From Pyropia haitanensis (lineage: Eukaryota > Rhodophyta > Bangiophyceae > Bangiales > Bangiaceae): DNA of 64,000 nucleotides. The position numbers were made by a program, and so were the translations under genes. Location of the stretch: NCBI GenBank assembly GCA_008729055.1, contig SDUX01000008.1, forward strand, positions 868,001-932,000. Reading direction: 5' to 3'. Of this stretch, positions 54,622-64,000 are shown one piece after another. The notes below the pieces were generated by a model. That model saw only the letters and a list, made by a program, of their open reading frames with translations. It was not told the origin of the DNA and did not search any database. The first letter of the stretch is position 1. The number at the start of each line of letters is the position of its first letter.

Positions 54622-55944
54622 TCAGCCAGCCCCCCCCCCCCCCCCCCCCCTCAGCAGCCGCCCCGCGCCCACCACCGCCCACAGCACCGCCGCGACGGCC
54701 GCCCAAAACAAGGCCAGGCAGCCAAAAAAACGGCCGCAGCTGATGCGCGTCCACGCGACGGGTGGCCCCTCAAACGCGCCGTGCGCGGCCAAGTGCGCCA
54801 GCCGCGCGTCCTTGGCCGCGTACAGCGCGTACAGCCAGTCGGTGAGGGCCGCGGGCTCGGCCGGCACCTCCTCCATCGGGATCCGCCGCTGGTACACGTG
54901 CAGCACCCGCGGCCGCGCGCTCGCCGTGTACAGCAGCGAGTTGAACGACGGGCTCACCGCGCCGCTGCCTTTCCCCGCCCCCGCCGCCCCCTCCGCCGCC
55001 GCCGCCTCCTCTGCCGGTGGCCCGTACCCAATCGTCACGTCATAGACGGCGGTGGCGGCGCCGCGCAGGGCGGCGGCGCTGGCGGTGAATCCCTTGGTGC
55101 GGGGCAGCAGCACGTGGGAGAGGACGGGCAGGCCACGGCTGGTCGCAAACGCCTGCGACTGGGCCACCTTGGCGGGCGTCAGGCGGGTGCCCTCGAGGTA
55201 GTTGATCAGCCAAAAGGGGGGAAAGCGGCCCGCCGTCGGCGCGGCGGCGGCAGCGGCGGTGGCGGCCCCCCCTCCCCCCCCCCCCCAGCCGCGGGTGCCC
55301 CGCCCAGCTTGGCCGCCGCCGCCGCCGCGCCCGCCCCCGCGTCGCTGCCCGTCAGGTGCGCGCGCAGCGACGCAAACGCGCCCGCGGCGGCCGACATGTC
55401 CCGCCGGATAAACAGGCACACGTTGCACAAGACGCCCGCGACGCCATAGACCGGAAAGAAGAGCAGGCTGCGCTTGGTAAAGAACTTGACGTCCCCGTGG
55501 GCGCCCACCTGCCGCGCCAGCGAGTAGAGCACAATCGTGTCGGTCCAGCTCCGGTGGTTGCACACGACCAGCGCCGACTCGCCGCGCACAAACGGGTCCC
55601 CCGACACCGCCAGCGTCATGCGGCCGTACAGCTCCATGTGGCCAACGTAGATGGACATCCACGCGCGGAGGATGGCCGACTGGGCGGTCGCGACCGCCCA
55701 GCGGGGGGCGCCGACCAGGCGGGCGACACCGAGCGCGAGCCCGCCGGCGCCGTCAATGAGCAGCGCCGAGCCGGCGGTCATGGCGGCAAAGAAGGCAACG
55801 ACCAGTGGGGAGCCCGCCACCGACGCCGCGTCGGCCGCGACGGCCGACCACGCCCGCGGCGACCGCCGCGGCCGCCGTGGCCGCGCGGCCGCCGGCTCGG
55901 CGGCGCAGCCGTCACTTTGACTAGCGCCACCAGGCCGAGCCTCT

Positions 55945-55980
<36 letters not shown>

Positions 55981-56072
55981 CCCGCGCGTGACACGGGCCG
56001 TACCGGCACGGCGGCGGTATCCCCCGACGGCGCCACCGCCGCGGCGGGCCACCGCTGGCGGAGGTCGTCCAT
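54622..56072 (-). CDS. 1-acyl-sn-glycerol-3-phosphate (lysophospholipid) acyltransferase, PlsC family
   Basis: ER-type membrane acyltransferase of glycerolipid synthesis, closest to the AGPAT3-5/plant LPAT2/LCLAT branch. The start ATG (56072) opens MDDLRQRWPAAAVAPSGD. A hydrophobic segment (SPLVVAFFAAMTAGSALLID) precedes motif I, NHRSWTDT (NH-x4-D catalytic dyad). KRSLLFFPVYG and CLFIRRD follow as motif II, then YLEGTR as motif III and SHVLLPRTKGF as motif IV, the last typical of this branch. A C-terminal membrane helix (FFGCLALFWAAVAAVLWAVV) ends near the stop. The frame breaks in a Gly-coding G run (+ strand C runs 55266-55285) between motifs II and III; one added base joins them into 483 residues. 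Without that base, motifs I and III would lie in two separate frames. Confidence 0.87.
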
Positions 56073-56236
56073 TGGTACCGCTCCCCGCCGCTCCCCCACC
56101 CCTGCAGGTGTCGCCCCCACGCTGCAAGGGGGGGGGGGCGGGGGGGGGGGGGGGGCAAGGCAGGCCGCGAGGAGCAAACGGCGAGGCGTACCCGGTCCGT
56201 CAGGGCGGCGACACACGGGCGGGCGAAAGGGAGTCG

Positions 56237-56263
56237 CAGCAGCAGCAGCAGCAGCAGCAGCAG
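56237..56263 (+). repeat. (CAG)9 microsatellite
   Basis: Nine uninterrupted CAG units about 165 bases upstream of the LPAT start codon. Confidence 0.85.
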
Positions 56264-56614
56264 CGCAGTGGCCGGGTGCAGAGGAGGGGAGAGGGGGGGT
56301 GCGACCGGGGCAGCCAACGCTGGCCCACCGGGGCGGGAACGGGAAGCCAGACGCTAGGCAGACCGCAGCGCGGCGGATGACAGCGGCGGCGGCGTCCGCC
56401 GCGACGGCCAGACCGCAGACACTGGCGTGTCGGCACGGACGGCAGCCGCCGCCCCTGCCGGGCGGTGCGGGTGTGTTCGCGGCGCGCCGCGTCGACGCCG
56501 CGGCGCGCCCACGGCGGCGGCGGCTCCGCGGGCGGCGGTTTGGCGGGGGGCGCCGGCGGGCGGGGGCGGCCGGCGGGCGGACAGCGGCGGGCGGCGGCGG
56601 GCGGACGCGCTGGG

Positions 56615-56615
<1 letters not shown>

Positions 56616-56649
<34 letters not shown>

Positions 56650-56662
56650 CGGGGGGGGGGGG
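56616..56662 (+). repeat. G34-C-G12 homopolymer tract
   Basis: Thirty-four consecutive G, one C, then twelve G: the longest homopolymer in the window. It lies between two divergent genes. Confidence 0.85.
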
Positions 56663-57536
56663 CGGGACGGCGCGCGCCGCGGCGCGCTGCACACAGCGCG
56701 GCGGGCCCCACGCCGCGCCACGCCGGGCGGGGCACGCGGCGGGCGGCGGGTCCCGTGAATTGGGCCCGGCCCGAGCGGGCGGCCGCGCCAGCGGCGGGCG
56801 GCCGAGGCGCGGGGCGGTCACGGCTGGAAGCGGGCGGCGAGGCCCCCCCCCAGATTCTGCATCTGGGGGGCGCGCCGGGGGGCGTCGTTGCACTCGTGCC
56901 GGCCGCGTTCACCGCTCCCGCACCCCCCCCCCTCTCCCCCCCCCCCGCCCCCCACCGCCGCCCTCGCGCAGGCGGCGGGCGGTTGTGCCTGTCCAGCGTC
57001 GTGTGCAAGTGGTACCCCATCAGGTGGCCGCTCGAGCGGGGGCGGCCCGTTGTTGGTGGAATCTGGTCAGGATACACAGCAGATTTTTTCCCGCCAGACT
57101 GCCATCTCGCGGCCCGCAGATTTTGACCTCGCACCGCGGTTTTTTTCTCTCTGACCGACAAGGGAGTGTGGCTTTTCGGTGGGGTGGGGGACTTGCCGCC
57201 GGCCGCGCCGCGCCGCCGCCGCGTCGACGCGACGGGGCGCCTGTCTTGGTGCCAGCACGCCCCGCACGGGTAGGCTGCGGCGGCCAGCCCCGCCCTGCCA
57301 GACGACGGCCGCCGTCGCCCGTTCCCCTGCTTGTTGCCACTGCCGGGCGCCGTCGTCTCTGCCATCCCTCGCCCCTCTGACCGGCCCCCTCGGCTGCCGC
57401 CACCCGTCGACCCCGACGGCAGCCCGTCGCGGCAGCAGCGCGACCGGCGGCCGGCGCGGTCCCACGGACCCCTTCCTCCCCCCTCCCTGACCCCCCCTCC
57501 CCCCCCCAACATCTACGGCTGTGGGCGGCGGCGGGG

Positions 57537-57919
57537 ATGCCGCCCCCCGGTACCCTCCCAGGCCCTATGGGGTCCCCCCCCCCCCCCCCCCCACCCTCGA
57601 CGCGCTCCCCCCCGAGCTCCTCGTCGCGATTGCCGAGGCGCGGCCCGACGCGGACGCGGCGGCGGCGCTCGCGGCAACGTGCCGCGCCGCCCGCGACGCG
57701 GTCGCCGCCGACGAGCAGCGGCTGTGGCGGCGCTACTATGACGCGCGCTGGGGGATCCCGCGGGGGGTGCACGCCGCCGCCGCCGCCGCGGCGGCGGCGA
57801 CAAGAGCAGCCGCTGCCGGCGGTGGCGGTGGTGGTGGCGACGGCAGCAACGGCGGCGGTGGTGGGGGTGGCGACGGCAGCAACGGCGGCGGTGGGGGTGG
57901 GGGTGGGGGTGGGGGTGGG

Positions 57920-57950
<31 letters not shown>

Positions 57951-58211
57951 CGGCGGCGGCGGCGGTCGCCGCGGCGGGGCCCCCCCCGGGCGCCCCCGAC
58001 GGCGACGACGACGACGCGGACGCGGCGCACGCGGACGCCGCGTGGGCCGCCGCCTACGCCCGCACGTGCGGCGGCCGCTGGCGGGCGGCCTACCTCCACC
58101 GCGCCGCCGCGGGGTGCTACGTGTGTGGCGGCCCGCCCGCGGCGGGGGGGGGGGGGAGTGCCACCGCTGCCTCTGCAGCCGCGAGTGGGAGGTGCGCGAG
58201 TATGACGTCTA

Positions 58212-58212
<1 letters not shown>
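57537..58212 (+). CDS. F-box protein
   Basis: Substrate-receptor type protein expected to bind Skp1 in an SCF ubiquitin ligase. The start ATG (57537) gives MPPPGTLPGPMGSPPPPP. A 19-C run (57574-57592) then breaks the frame; with one added base it continues into the F-box: TLDALPPELLVAIAEARPDA, DAAAALAATCRAARDAVAAD, EQRLWRRYYDARWG. A poly-Ala/Gly linker with (GGGGGT)n follows, then WAAAYARTCGGRWRAAYLHR, a WR-x-x-Y segment usual after F-boxes, and CYVCGG. A second break in a 13-G run (58144-58156) leads to ECHRCLCSREWEVREYDV and the stop at 58212, completing a four-cysteine, probably zinc-binding, tail. The corrected length is 225 residues. No LRR, kelch or WD40 repeat is present, so the substrate cannot be guessed. 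Confidence 0.78.
57893..57922 (+). repeat. (GGGGGT)5 hexanucleotide repeat
   Basis: Five exact GGGGGT units inside the Gly-coding linker of the F-box gene. It is flanked by GGT/GGC repeats. Confidence 0.8.
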
Positions 58213-58242
<30 letters not shown>

Positions 58243-61200
58243 GCGGCGGCGGTGGTGGCGGCGGCGGTGGAGGCGGTGGAGGCGGTGGAGGCGGCGGCGG
58301 CGGTGGGGGGGGGAGGGGGGGGGGGGGGGGGGGGGGAGGGGGTAGGGAAGGGGGCACCGCCGCCTGCGTCCGTTGCCCCGAGGGGCGAAGCCGCGGCGAC
58401 CGCCGCGGGCCGCCGCCGGGGTGCCCGCTGGGGCTGGCCCGCCCGTGTCGCCCGCCGCGTGGCAGGGGGCGCGCACCGCCCGCCGCGGCGGCGCCGCCGC
58501 GTGGCGGCGACCGCGGCGTGGCGCGGCGGCAGCGGCCGCGACGCCGCGTCCCGGCGGGTGCGCATGGCGGCCGGCCGCCGCGCGGCGGCCGCGGCCGGCG
58601 GCGGCCCGCCGCGGCGGTGGGGGTCGCGCTTGCCCACCGGCCGGGCGGGGTCGGCTGCGCCGCCGCGGCCGCCCGCCTGCCGCCGCTGGCGAGGCGCGGG
58701 CGCCAGCGCCGGCCGCGCGCGCCCGTCTGCGTACGGTCCGTTCCCGCGCCTCCCCCCCCCCCCCTCCCCCCCTCGTGTTTTGTCTTTCTTCACGTACCCA
58801 CAACTATCGTTCCTTGGCTGCCGCCATCCCCTGCTTGTTTGTCGTCGTCTTTGCGCTCTGGGTGCGCCCGCCCGCCTCGTGCGGGGTGGGCCGCGTGCGT
58901 CTGCGGCGCCGCCCGCGCTCGACGCGCGGCCGGCGGTGGTGGCGGCCGACCATGGGGGAGGCGCGCGCGGGGGGTGGGTGCGGTTGCCGCGTCGGTGCGG
59001 CAACGGCGCCCCCCCCCACCCCCCCCCCCCCCTCCCCCCCCGCGAGATTCCAGTCGCGCCGCGGCGGCGCGACAGCCGAGGGGGTTGCAGCGGCCGCGCC
59101 GGCGGCCACCGTCTGGGAGCGCAGACCCCGCTGGCGAGACTGGCAGACGAGGAGCGCAGGCGTGCGTCGCCCGTCGGGCGCGGGCCCACGGGCGGGGCGC
59201 CGCCCAGCGCGGCGCCGCCGCGTGCGGCGCCACCCGCCGGCGGCGGCCGCTGCCAGCGGCCGCCGCCGCCGCCGCGGCCGCGGGCGCGCGGCGGCCGCCG
59301 CGGCCGACGGCCACGCCGCGGCCGGCTGCCGCCACGGCCCGGCCGGGTACGGCGGCACGCACGCCCGCGGCGGCGGGGGGGGTGTCGGCCGCGTCGCGCG
59401 CCACGCGCCGGCGCCGCCCGCCGGGCTCGCGGCCCGCCGCGGCCGGCGGGCACGGGCCAGCGTCCTGCCGCACAGGCGCGGCGAAAGGGGTCGCCGACGC
59501 TTCTTCCCACTTCTGCAAAAAAGATCACAGCATTTGGAAAACTACGTTTCGAATGAATGAAAGTTTGCTGAACGGCTGGAACGATCCCCACCAAAACTCG
59601 ATTAGTTACGTGCTGCAATACAGCCCGACAGAATTCAACTGGAGCAAGTACGATCGTTAACTCTTTTCTGATCGCATGGAGTCCACAATCCCGCACGCTG
59701 GTGTGAACGTTGTGACGGCTCCCAGTCACAGCCGCTCGCCCCCTTGGAACCAACGGCTGTCAATGGGGCAAGGATCGTTGTTGCTAATCGGTCGTCCCTT
59801 CATGGATGCCTTTTGGTTTTTCTTTGTCATCTGCAGTGCCCCTGTACTGTCGTCTTCCGTTTAGAACCGCATCGACCATGTCGTCGTCTGCCTGCCGCTG
59901 ACCAGTCAGAACGGTCTCTCGTTTCAAGAGGGTATCAGCACACGACCAAGGTGCCTCGGGGACTGCTTTTGTATCCATTCACAAGCGCTGTGCGCGCCCT
60001 TGTGCTGGTGCCTTGGTGGCGTCGGGAGAGGTTGGCCATTGCAGACCGGTCCGCCGTCCCGCTGTCCATCGGTCGTTTGCAACTTCAAGTCTACTTGGCA
60101 CAAATTTTGTAGCGTTGTGATACGATCGAGCCACCTCCACGATCGTGTACGTGAACACGTGTCGTCGACGAGTGACGGTTTCAGTAAACCAACAATGAGA
60201 AACACCCACCCGCCGCGCGGCACCGGCCGCTGCTCCCCCCGCCCGCCATTGTTTCCCGCCACCCCCCCCCCCCATGCGCGCCGGCTCGGTGCCGCGCGGG
60301 CCGCGCGCGGCCCGCCCCTCCCGCCAGACCACGACGACGCACGGCGGCACCCGACGGTCCCCCCCCCCCCCCCCCGCCAAGAAGAGAAACGACCGCCCGT
60401 GAAACGGCCGCCGCGGCCGCCCCCCCCCCCCCCCAGCGTCATCCGTTCCCCGCGCGCCGCCGCGTGGCACGCCCGCACTCCCGCCCCCCCCCCCCCCCCC
60501 CTCCCCCCGCCGCTCCCGCGCCGCCCGCCAGCGACCGCTGCCCCACCAGCGCGGCGGCGGCGGCGGCGGCGCGACACTCACGCCGTCCCCCCCCCCCCCC
60601 ACCCTCCCCCCTCCCTCTGCCCCCCACACCGCTGCCGTTCCATGCCCGCCCCGCCGCCGCGTCGGCGGCCGCCGCGACGCGTGGCGGGAAGCGCCCCCCC
60701 CCCCACCCCCGGCACCCACACCCCCCCCTCCGCCCCCCCCCCCCTGCCGGCTGGTCGCCGTTGCCAGTGGACCGCCGCGCGGGGCGCGGCGGGAACGGCA
60801 CCCCCCCCCCCCCCCTCCCTCCCCCCCCCCTCACCCGCGTCGGCGTTGCGCACGCGGACCGCGCGCGCGCGCGGGACGCGGGCGGCGGCGGGCGGGCGGG
60901 CGGGCGGGTGCGGCCGGCGGCGGCCGTCGCTGCTGGCGGCGGCGGGGTACATGGGCGCGCCCGCCGCTGCGGCGGTCGGCGCGCGCCGCCGCCGCCGCCG
61001 CGTGGACGGGCAGACGGGCGGGTCGGTGGTGAGGCGCGGCGTGGGCGGCGTCGTGGCCGTCACGGGCGCGCGTGGCCGCCGCGGGTGGGCGTGCCGACGG
61101 CGGTGGGACCGTCACCCTCCCCGCACCATCACCTGCTGGCGTCCCGTCCCTCCGCCTCTCCTCTTGCCCACTCTTCGTCCTCCTCCTGCCGCCGCCGCCG

Positions 61201-61379
61201 CCGCCGCCGCGGTTCTTGCCCTCTTCCCCATTGACCCCCATCGCCCGTCGTCACCGCGGTGTCGGCGGCCTGCCCCTTGTGACTGACTACCAGCGGCGCC
61301 CTCCCTCCCCACCCCCCCCCCCCCGCTTCCCCTCGACGGTCACCCGCCCGGCCCCGCCCTGCCCGTGCTGCCACCCACC
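58213..61379. other. 3.2-kb gene-free interval
   Basis: 58220-59500 and 60220-61370 are extreme G/C sequence with homopolymers, and all frames give filler. 59510-60220 is a sharply bounded, much AT-richer island containing a short + frame (MNESLLNGWNDPHQNSISYV) and no recognisable gene. The last part is the pyrimidine-rich leader of the PH-domain gene. Confidence 0.45.
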
Positions 61380-61855
61380 ATGCCCCCTCCACCCCCTCCC
61401 CCCCCCCCTCCCCCTCCCCCCCTGGCACCCCTCGGCGGCGGCCAGCGCAAGCAGCCGCCCCCCTTCCACTTTGGCGGCGGCAGCAGCGCCGCCGCCGCCC
61501 CCCCCCCCCCCCCCCCCCCCTCCTCGGCCGCCGCCGCCGCCCCCCCCGCCCCCTCCCGCCCCCCCGGCGCCGCGTATGGCGGCGGTGGGCCACGTCCCCC
61601 CCCCCCCCCCCCCCCCCCGGCCGTCCCCGTGCAGCCGCACGCGGCGGGCGGCGGTGGCGGCGGCGGCGGCGGCGCGGACATGGCGGCGCTGCGGCGGCAG
61701 CTGGACGCGGCGGTGGCGACCGCGTCGATCCGGCGGGTCGATCGGGGCGCATCTGCCGTCGCCGGCCGCCCCCCGTCGCACCTGCTGCGGCCGCCGCCGG
61801 GGGTGGGCGGCGGCGCCGGCCGGCGGAGCACCAAGGGCGGTGGCGTCAGCCCGTT

Positions 61856-61886
<31 letters not shown>

Positions 61887-62804
61887 CTCCCCCGGTTTAG
61901 TGTGAGCAGCAGCGTGGACGTGGCGCCGGCGGTGCGGGTGGGGGATGAGGAGAACGCGCCGCCGCCGGCGTCGCCGGGCGGGCTGGGCGGCTACGAGCGG
62001 GGGCTGGCCGCGGACAGCGTCGGCGGCTACTCGGACGGGACGGTCGGGTCGATGGGGATGGTCTCCCTCGATGGCGGCGGCGGCAAGCTGTACCACCCAG
62101 ACGTGGCCGCCCCGTCTGCGCGCATCGACGCGGGCGGCGTGACCGACGACGAGGACGGCGGCGGGGGTGGCGGCGGCGGCGGCGCGGAGGATATCATTGA
62201 CGTGCCCAACCGGTACTCGCGGGCGCCCGGCTCGGCGGCGGCGCTGATGGACCTCCACCGCTGCTCGCTGCGCGTCCAAAAGGAGCTCCAGTCCACCCTC
62301 GGCCTCCGCGCGTCGGGGCGGGTGGAGACGATGCTCGCGCCGCCCGCGGGCGGCGTCGCCGGCCTCGGCGGTGGCGACGGCGTCGGCGGCGTCGGCGGTG
62401 GCGGCGGCGGCGACGGTGGCGGCGGTGGCCTCTCCCGCGCGCAGGGGGAGCTCTGGTGGCGCCACCCGTGGACGCGCCTGTACCGGCGGCGGTTTGGGAG
62501 CATCGTCGACCACGAGTGGTTTGGCCCCGTGCTCTTCCTGTTCAAGTACGACGGCAAGGGCAACGTGGCGCTCAAGCGCAGCTGCATGGTCGTCCTGCAC
62601 GGCAGCAGCGTCAAGCTGGGGGGGAACAAGCGGGGGGGGGACGGCCGGTTTCGGTGTGAGTTCAAGCTCGTGACCACCAAGCGGGCGTACGGCCTCGCCT
62701 GCCGGGATACGATGAAGCGGGACTATTGGCTGGAGGAGCTGGGGCGGATCCAGGACGCGTTCCCGGCCGACACGGCGGATGGGTACGAGGAAGAGGGGTA
62801 CTAG
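61380..62804 (+). CDS. PH-domain protein with proline/glycine-rich N-terminus
   Basis: Single exon, 474 residues from ATG 61380 (ACCATGC). The first ~350 residues are Pro, Gly and Ala rich with a few structured islands (ADMAALRRQLDAAVATASIR, likely helical; ALMDLHRCSLRVQKELQSTL, likely helical). Residues ~355-460 look like a pleckstrin-homology fold: ELWWRHPWTRLYRRRFGSIV, WFGPVLFLFKYDGKGN, a basic LKRSCMVVLHGSSVKLGGNK strand pair, FRCEFKLVTTKRAYGLAC, and a C-terminal helix with the expected Trp (MKRDYWLEELGRIQDAF). An acidic tail ends the protein. Binding to phosphoinositides or a protein partner at a membrane is inferred. No catalytic domain is attached. Confidence 0.75.
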
Positions 62805-63247
62805 GCTAGTGGGGGGGGGGGAGGGGGTGCAAGCACGTTGCTGGGACGGTGATGGTAGGGAATGTAACAGTGGGTGGAGGGGTGGAGTGGGGTAGGGTGG
62901 GCGGGGGGGGGGGGGGGTGAGGTGGAGTGGGGGAGTGGGGGAGCAACGTCGTACACGCCACCAACGAGAGGACGAGATCGTGACAAAGAAAAGGAGCGCG
63001 CGTGCACACACTGAGACCACCTCCCTCACCAGGGACTGCTCACCATTTTACATACCAACGAGAGGAGACGGCGCAGGGCAAGAAGAAAAGACCACACAAA
63101 AAAAAAAAGAGGTAAGCGAGGGCCAACGGCGTCCCCTCCGCAAGCGAGCCACGACGTGGCGCACACTCCCCCACTGCGCCGACCCGGGCCATCACCCCTC
63201 CTAGCCACCCACCTGCCGGCCATGACCCGCCCACCCACTGCCCCCCT
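62805..63247. other. convergent intergenic region
   Basis: 3' ends of the PH-domain and Rieske genes. Several G runs occur on the + strand, and an A tract (63099-63110) sits on the + strand downstream of the PH gene. No AATAAA. Confidence 0.4.
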
Positions 63248-63994
63248 CTACTCGCCTCCCAACAAGAGCTTGGTGTCATCCTCGATAAACGAGTAGATCG
63301 GGACCTCCAGGTTGAGGGGCGCGGGCCCCTTGCGGATCCGCCCGCTCACGTCATAGTGGCTGCCGTGGCACGGACAAAACCAGCCGTGGTAGTCGCCCGC
63401 GTTGGCGATCGGCACGCACCCCAGGTGGGTGCACACGCCGAGGAGGACGAGCCACTCAGGCTTGACGCTCCGCTCCGAGTCGAGCTGCGGGTCCCGCAGC
63501 TCCGCCGCGTCGTCCTTGGCCGCCAGCGCAATCTCATCCGCCGTCCGGTGGCGGATGAAGACCGGCTTGCCGCGCCACTTGATCGTCGCGCTCTCGCCAA
63601 GCGGGATGGAGCCGAGCTCGACTTCCACCGAGCCCTTGGCGAGCACGTCTGCCGACGCGGACATGGTGTAGATGAGCTTGAGGATCAGCACCCGCGCCGC
63701 GCTCGCGGCGATAAACTTGGACGAGCCGAGCACGAGGTACGTAAACGCGCGCTTGGTCGGGTCCCCGCGGGTGTTAAAGTGTGGCGCGTTGTGGTAGTCG
63801 TCCTTGTAGCCCGTCTCGAGCGGCGCCGCGTAGTCGGGCGCGTCCATCGGGCGGACGAGCTCGGACGACGGCGACACCCACCTGTCGGGCTTGGACGACA
63901 GCGCCCGCGCCGCCGCCAGGCCCGCGCCCACACGATCGGGCGTCGGGCGCGCGAGCAGGGGGGCCGCCGAGGAGGCAGACGCCCGCATCGGCAT
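63248..63994 (-). CDS. UQCRFS1: Rieske iron-sulfur subunit of mitochondrial cytochrome bc1 complex (5' end at window edge)
   Basis: Electron-transfer subunit of respiratory complex III. 248 residues from ATG 63994; the frame stays open to the window end six bases further on, so the true start may lie outside. The N-terminal ~33 residues look like a mitochondrial presequence (Ala/Ser/Arg-rich). A single membrane anchor and hinge follow ([20 protein letters not shown], then [17 protein letters not shown]). The 2Fe-2S ligands are C188 and H190 in CTHLGC and C207 and H210 in CPCHGSH; C193 and C209 form the usual disulfide. The end, [20 protein letters not shown], is typical. A plastid (b6f) Rieske is unlikely because the hinge and the KPVFIRHRT block are mitochondrial-type. 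Confidence 0.95.
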   Translation of the reverse strand: MPMRASASSAAPLLARPTPDRVGAGLAAARALSSKPDRWVSPSSELVRPMDAPDYAAPLETGYKDDYHNAPHFNTRGDPTKRAFTYLVLGSSKFIAASAARVLILKLIYTMSASADVLAKGSVEVELGSIPLGESATIKWRGKPVFIRHRTADEIALAAKDDAAELRDPQLDSERSVKPEWLVLLGVCTHLGCVPIANAGDYHGWFCPCHGSHYDVSGRIRKGPAPLNLEVPIYSFIEDDTKLLLGGE

Positions 63995-64000
63995 CGCAGA

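Larger units (their letters stand above)
56073..57536. other. divergent region between LPAT and F-box genes
   Basis: Holds both promoters, a (CAG)9 tract at 56237-56263 (CTG on the LPAT strand, in its leader or promoter) and the giant G run at 56616-56662. An AT-richer patch (57030-57180) lies nearer the F-box gene. No gene seen. Confidence 0.45.

Noticed and set aside
1..64000. tRNA, rRNA, CRISPR arrays, prophage or integron features
   Set aside because: None seen. The content is eukaryotic nuclear, and I found no convincing tRNA cloverleaf or spaced repeat array of CRISPR type.

Overview
The window is nuclear DNA from a very GC-rich eukaryote, most likely a photosynthetic one. Coding regions are dominated by G/C-ending codons and carry long Gly, Ala and Pro runs. 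Introns are few, short and GT-AG, and mitochondrial proteins carry N-terminal targeting extensions. A RETICULATA-family (DUF3411) plastid protein, a stand-alone 7-keto-8-aminopelargonate synthase and an AMPK/SNF1 gamma-type subunit fit an alga. Sparse introns with extreme GC fit a bangiophyte red alga (Porphyra/Pyropia type) better than a Chlamydomonas-type green alga. This placement is inference; no rRNA or other marker gene lies in the window.

I support 20 genes. 1-16 kb: a truncated alpha/beta-hydrolase-like gene (-), a large novel zinc/coiled-coil protein (-), a MAP kinase with three introns (+), a YbaK-type editing domain protein (+) and an AMPK/SNF1 gamma subunit with four CBS domains (-). 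16-23 kb: gene-poor and repeat-bearing. 23-36 kb: an RBR E3 ligase with membrane segments (-), a conserved uncharacterised protein (-), COX17 (+), bioF (-), an AMSH-like MPN protein that has lost its catalytic residues (+) and an FBP21-type zinc-finger protein (+). 36-43 kb: a gene-poor stretch with a tandem array and a strong hairpin, containing one CAMK-like kinase (+). 43-64 kb: a mitochondrial-carrier-like protein (-), a RETICULATA-related protein (+), mitochondrial aconitase (+), ELP3 (-), an LPAT acyltransferase (-), an F-box protein (+), a PH-domain protein (+) and the Rieske protein of complex III (-, at the window edge).

Functional themes are mitochondrial energy metabolism (aconitase, Rieske, COX17, a carrier), signalling (MAPK, CAMK-like kinase, AMPK gamma), ubiquitin (RBR ligase, F-box, AMSH-like pseudo-enzyme), tRNA and translation quality (ELP3, YbaK), lipid and biotin synthesis, and plastid biology. 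The genes look like an ordinary mixed nuclear neighbourhood, not an operon-like system.

Many genes do not read through in one frame. The conserved reading frame jumps at G or C homopolymers, almost always in the direction expected if one base is missing from the run. I annotate these as single genes with named break points and regard undercounted homopolymers as the likeliest cause. The most interesting biology is the AMSH-like protein that keeps its structural zinc site but has lost the catalytic one, the uniform GTNCG 5' splice sites, and a 24-bp intergenic hairpin.
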